Source: Clostridia bacterium (lineage in GTDB: Bacteria; Bacillota; Clostridia; Oscillospirales; RGIG577). From it: a stretch of 7,836 nt of DNA. The notes beneath the pieces are model-generated. The model was not told where the DNA came from and ran no database searches. It saw nothing but the letters and a program-made list of their open reading frames with translations. Position 1 is the stretch's first letter; the number at the start of each line of letters is the position of its first letter. The stretch is taken from the NCBI GenBank assembly GCA_017419325.1, contig JAFOLN010000300.1:1-7836 (forward strand), in the 5' to 3' direction. This document shows positions 5,464 through 7,836 of this stretch, piece by piece. The position numbers were made by a program, and so were the translations under genes.

Positions 5464-5522
5464 GTGTAATTTTGAATACTTCGGACAAGATATGCGCCGG
5501 GTAATTTATGCAAAATTTTTTC

Positions 5523-5551
5523 TTGAAGCGGGCGCGTATATGTTGTATAAT
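5523..5551 (+). promoter_or_regulatory. Promoter of the metallo-beta-lactamase-fold gene
   Basis: TTGAAG (5523-5528), a 17-base spacer and TATAAT (5546-5551). Transcription should start near 5558, giving a leader of about 25 bases with AAGGGGAG (5568-5575) 7 bases before the ATG. Confidence 0.8.
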
Positions 5552-5582
5552 AAAGTAAAATCGACGTAAGGGGAGTAATATT

Positions 5583-6569
5583 ATGGCAGTAACTGAAGTT
5601 TACGACAAGATATACCGCGCGGATATACCGCTGCCGGGCAGCCCGCTCAAGAGCCTCAACGCATTTATTATAAAAGGCGATTTCATGATAGACGAGAGGA
5701 ACCTTCTTATAGATACCGGCTTCAATACGGAGCAGGGCTTTACCGCCATGATAGAGGCGTTCGTTGACATAGGCGTCGTGAAGGAAGACACGGACATGTT
5801 CCTTACCCATCTTCACGCCGACCATGTGGGTCTTGCCGCGCAGCTTAAAACTCCCGAGAACAAGGCCTTCGCAAGCCCCTACGACGGCGGCGTGATGAAG
5901 GACGCGCAGAACATGAAATATTGGGAGACGCTTGAGACCGACTCCATAAAGATGGGCTTCCCGCCGGATCAGATACTTAGATACACCGACCACCCCGGCT
6001 ACGCGCAGAACAACAAAAAGGCCATAGAGGTGGAGATAGTAACCCCCGGCACGAGGCTCCGGTACGCAGGCTTCGACTTCGAGGTCATCGACCTTTCGGG
6101 TCACACGCCCGGTCAGATAGGCCTTTACGAGCCGGAGCACAAGCTTTTGTTCGCGGGCGACCATATACTTAACAAAATAACGCCCAACATCACATACTGG
6201 GGCGACGATTTCGATGCGCTGGGCGTGTATTTGAAGAACTTAAACAAGGTAAAGCAGCTTGACATAAAGCACGTGTTCACGGCGCACCGTTCGCCCGTTG
6301 AGAACGTGTACGAGCGCATAGACCAGCTTTTAAAGCACCACGAAAAGCGCCTCGGGCTGTGCATTGATATGTTAAAAGAGAAGCCGCGCACCGTTTACGA
6401 GATATCCCACGGCCTTAACTGGGATTTCGGCGGCGGCGATTTCTCCAAGTTCCCCATAACGCAGAAATGGTTCGCCGCGGGCGAGGCATACGCTCATATG
6501 GAGCATCTTTATCACACGGGAAGGATAAAGAAAAATATGGTGGACGGCGTATATATATACAGCCTCTGA
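5583..6569 (+). CDS. Metallo-beta-lactamase-fold hydrolase with a C-terminal winged-helix-like region
   Basis: 328 residues, cytosolic (no signal peptide). The di-metal site is complete: HLHADH (H76, H78, D80, H81), H174 (SGHTPGQ), D193 (AGDHIL) and H235 (TAHRSP). The strand before it contains the usual LLIDTGFN (41-48). Residues about 236-328 form a helical extension with a winged-helix look (RTVYEISHGLNW, then GEAYAHMEHLYHTGRIKK), as in the LACTB2-like and related glyoxalase-II-like hydrolases. Substrates in that broad group include thioesters, lactones and nucleic acid ends, so a precise reaction cannot be given. It has its own promoter and ribosome site and appears to be a single-gene unit. 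The inverted repeat at 6630-6661 with its TTATTTTAT tail is the only terminator-like structure after it. Confidence 0.9.
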   Translation: MAVTEVYDKIYRADIPLPGSPLKSLNAFIIKGDFMIDERNLLIDTGFNTEQGFTAMIEAFVDIGVVKEDTDMFLTHLHADHVGLAAQLKTPENKAFASPYDGGVMKDAQNMKYWETLETDSIKMGFPPDQILRYTDHPGYAQNNKKAIEVEIVTPGTRLRYAGFDFEVIDLSGHTPGQIGLYEPEHKLLFAGDHILNKITPNITYWGDDFDALGVYLKNLNKVKQLDIKHVFTAHRSPVENVYERIDQLLKHHEKRLGLCIDMLKEKPRTVYEISHGLNWDFGGGDFSKFPITQKWFAAGEAYAHMEHLYHTGRIKKNMVDGVYIYSL

Positions 6570-6600
6570 AGAAATAAAATGAGATAAGCCCCGTTTGCTA

Positions 6601-6629
6601 TTGACAGAACACAAAATAATGAGTACAAT
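6601..6629 (+). promoter_or_regulatory. Promoter of nrdD
   Basis: TTGACA (6601-6606), a 17-base spacer and TACAAT (6624-6629). Transcription is expected near 6636, so the leader is about 80 bases and contains the NrdR-like sites. Confidence 0.85.
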
Positions 6630-6661
6630 ATACTCTGCAACAAGATATAGTTGCAGAGTAT
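6630..6661 (+). repeat. Perfect inverted repeat centred on the first NrdR-like box
   Basis: ATACTCTGCAAC (6630-6641) and GTTGCAGAGTAT (6650-6661) form a 12-bp perfect inverted repeat around AAGATATA. Its centre coincides exactly with that of the NrdR-like site at 6638-6653. It begins immediately after the nrdD -10. A U-rich stretch (TTATTTTAT, 6661-6669) follows, so transcripts from the upstream hydrolase gene could end here; an operator that doubles as a terminator is possible. Confidence 0.8.
6638..6653 (+). promoter_or_regulatory. NrdR-box-like operator 1
   Basis: The core CAAGATATAG (6641-6650) matches 9 of 10 positions of the NrdR core CwAtATaTwG, within the 16-base consensus acaCwAtATaTwGtgt as I recall it. 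It lies just after the predicted start of nrdD, where a bound repressor would block transcription. NrdR is the ATP/dATP-sensing repressor of ribonucleotide reductase genes. Confidence 0.6.
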
Positions 6662-6678
6662 TATTTTATGACGAAAAA

Positions 6679-6694
6679 ATACAATATGTAGACA
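6679..6694 (+). promoter_or_regulatory. NrdR-box-like operator 2
   Basis: The core CAATATGTAG (6682-6691) also matches 9 of 10 core positions. It starts 41 bases after the first core, about four helical turns, so both sites face the same side of the DNA, as expected for paired NrdR boxes. It ends 22 bases before the nrdD start codon. Confidence 0.55.
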
Positions 6695-6716
6695 TATTTT
6701 TGGGAGAACGGGGAAC

Positions 6717-7836
6717 ATGATAATTAAGGAAATAATCAAGCGAGACGGCCGCAGAGTGCCTTACAGCGCCGATAAAATATCGAACGCGATACATAAGGCA
6801 ATGCTCGCCTGCGGCAGAGACGATCTCGGAGAATGCGAGAGGCTCACGCATCTTGTGGAGTCTGAGCTGGAGGACCATTTTGAACATTCCGCGCCGGGCG
6901 TGGAGCAGATACAGGACATAGTCGAGCGAGTGCTCATGTCGAACGGCTATGCCCGCGTGGCGAAGCAGTATATTCTTTACCGCGCCGACCGCACGAAGGT
7001 GCGCGAGATGAACACGGCGCTCATGAAGATATACGAGGAGCTCACCTTCGCCGACGCGGAGGAAAGCGACATGAAACGCGACAACGCCAACATAGACGGC
7101 GACACCGCCATGGGAGTCATGCTCAAATACGGCTCCGAGGGCGCGAAGGAGTTCTATGTGAAGTATATACTCCGTCCGGAGCATACGGAAGCGCATAAGA
7201 ACGGCGATATCCACATCCACGACCTTGACTTCTATACGCTCACCACCACCTGCTGCCAGATAGACATAAAGAAGCTGTTCGCGGGCGGCTTTTCCACGGG
7301 TCACGGATACTTAAGAGAACCGAACGACATACAGAGCTATGCGGCGCTTGCCTGCATAGCCATCCAGTCGAACCAGAACGACCAGCACGGCGGCCAGAGC
7401 ATACCTAATTTCGACTACGGACTTGCCGACGGCGTCGCAAAGACCTTCGTTAAGCGCTACGCCCAGGCTGTGGCAAACGCAGCCGACCTTTTATGCGAGG
7501 GCTCGGGCATAGACGAGAACACCGTAAGGGATTTTGCGAAAAAGACGTTTGAGGAAAAGGGCATACGTCCCTCGCTTGAGACGTCGGAGGAATATGTAAA
7601 GCTGGAGCATGAGTACCTTATGACCTTCTTAAAGGACGAGGCGCTCACCTCGAAGATACAGTCATACGCGCATGAGCGCGCCGTAAAGGAGACCGACCGC
7701 GCCACCTATCAGGCGATGGAGGCGCTTATACACAACCTTAATACGATGCATTCCCGCGCAGGCGCGCAGACGCCGTTCTCGTCCATAAACTACGGCATGG
7801 ACACCTCGCCCGAGGGACGCATGGTAATAAAGAACG
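6717..7836 (+). CDS. nrdD: Anaerobic (class III) ribonucleoside-triphosphate reductase, N-terminal 373 residues
   Basis: Runs off the window; the family is usually over 700 residues. It reduces ribonucleoside triphosphates to deoxynucleotides using a glycyl radical installed by NrdG, only without oxygen. Residues about 1-95 are an ATP-cone allosteric domain (IKRDGRRVPYSADKISNAIHKA region, 7-28). The catalytic barrel begins with NGDIHIHDLDFY (162-173) and TTTCCQID (176-183), whose cysteines belong to the active site in this family. QHGGQSIPNFDYGLAD (223-238) and QTPFSSINYGMDT (351-363) are family signatures. The glycyl-radical loop and the zinc-binding cysteines lie outside the window. The start at 6717 is the first ATG in frame and gives the expected ATP-cone N-terminus. 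The ribosome site is either GGGAG (6702-6706, spacing 10) or the closer GGGGA (6710-6714). nrdG would be expected downstream. Confidence 0.95.
   Translation, partial: MIIKEIIKRDGRRVPYSADKISNAIHKAMLACGRDDLGECERLTHLVESELEDHFEHSAPGVEQIQDIVERVLMSNGYARVAKQYILYRADRTKVREMNTALMKIYEELTFADAEESDMKRDNANIDGDTAMGVMLKYGSEGAKEFYVKYILRPEHTEAHKNGDIHIHDLDFYTLTTTCCQIDIKKLFAGGFSTGHGYLREPNDIQSYAALACIAIQSNQNDQHGGQSIPNFDYGLADGVAKTFVKRYAQAVANAADLLCEGSGIDENTVRDFAKKTFEEKGIRPSLETSEEYVKLEHEYLMTFLKDEALTSKIQSYAHERAVKETDRATYQAMEALIHNLNTMHSRAGAQTPFSSINYGMDTSPEGRMVIKN

Noticed and set aside
5166..5470. T-box or serine-responsive riboswitch in front of serC.
   Set aside because: No T-box bulge sequence (GGGTGGAACCGCG-like) is present, and serC has its own promoter downstream of the structured region.
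5460..6164. Long antisense open frame over the hydrolase gene, and similar frames antisense to serA, serC, the secreted protein and nrdD.
   Set aside because: They mirror well-supported genes, lack ribosome sites, and their translations are low-complexity shadows of the sense codons.
6623..6638. A third NrdR-like site overlapping the nrdD -10 (CAATATACTC).
   Set aside because: Only 8 of 10 core positions match, the match comes largely from the -10 itself, and its 15-base offset from the next box is off the helical phase.
1..7836. Mobile elements, CRISPR arrays, toxin-antitoxin pairs, defence genes, tRNA or rRNA genes.
   Set aside because: I looked for terminal repeats, regularly spaced repeats, transposase or integrase motifs and tRNA-like folds, and found none.

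Overview
The window looks like a chromosomal segment of a strictly anaerobic, moderately GC-rich Clostridia-type Firmicute, probably a gut Oscillospiraceae/Ruminococcaceae relative. This rests on strong AGGAGG-like ribosome sites, near-consensus sigma-A promoters, intrinsic terminators after most genes, a class III (oxygen-sensitive) ribonucleotide reductase, and a secreted Fn3-like protein with a clostridial-style tail. The genus is inference. I see no mobile element, CRISPR array, tRNA or rRNA.

Layout: (1) bases 1-87 hold the last codons of a + strand gene and its terminator. (2) A convergent minus-strand gene (214-1686) encodes a secreted protein with two Fn3-like domains; its promoter is at 1759-1787 and its terminator at 165-196. 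(3) The 826-base gap 1687-2512 has no convincing protein gene. It holds three successive minus-strand promoter-to-terminator units that look like small structured RNAs: about 2376-2185, 2045-1967 and 1913-1839. (4) A 53-residue membrane-type protein (2513-2674, minus) has its own ribosome site and an 18-bp terminator hairpin. (5) serC-serA (5075-2824, minus) form a one-base-overlapping operon for the first two steps of serine synthesis, with a promoter at 5137-5166 and a terminator at 2780-2812. (6) The 507-base gap 5076-5582 holds the serC promoter, a fourth minus-strand structured RNA candidate (about 5430-5270) and the divergent promoter of the next gene. (7) A metallo-beta-lactamase-fold hydrolase with a C-terminal winged-helix-like region lies at 5583-6569 (+). 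(8) nrdD starts at 6717 (+) and runs off the window; two NrdR-box-like sites lie just downstream of its promoter.

SerC and SerA work in series on 3-phosphoglycerate, and SerA carries a C-terminal ACT domain of the type used for serine feedback. NrdD makes deoxynucleotides without oxygen, and the NrdR-like sites suggest its control. The other proteins have no visible pathway link to these.

The most unusual part is the set of four minus-strand RNA candidates. Several of their hairpins pair fully only when read from the minus strand: positions that are A/C mismatches in + RNA become G-U wobbles in minus RNA. I could not assign any of them to a family I know.
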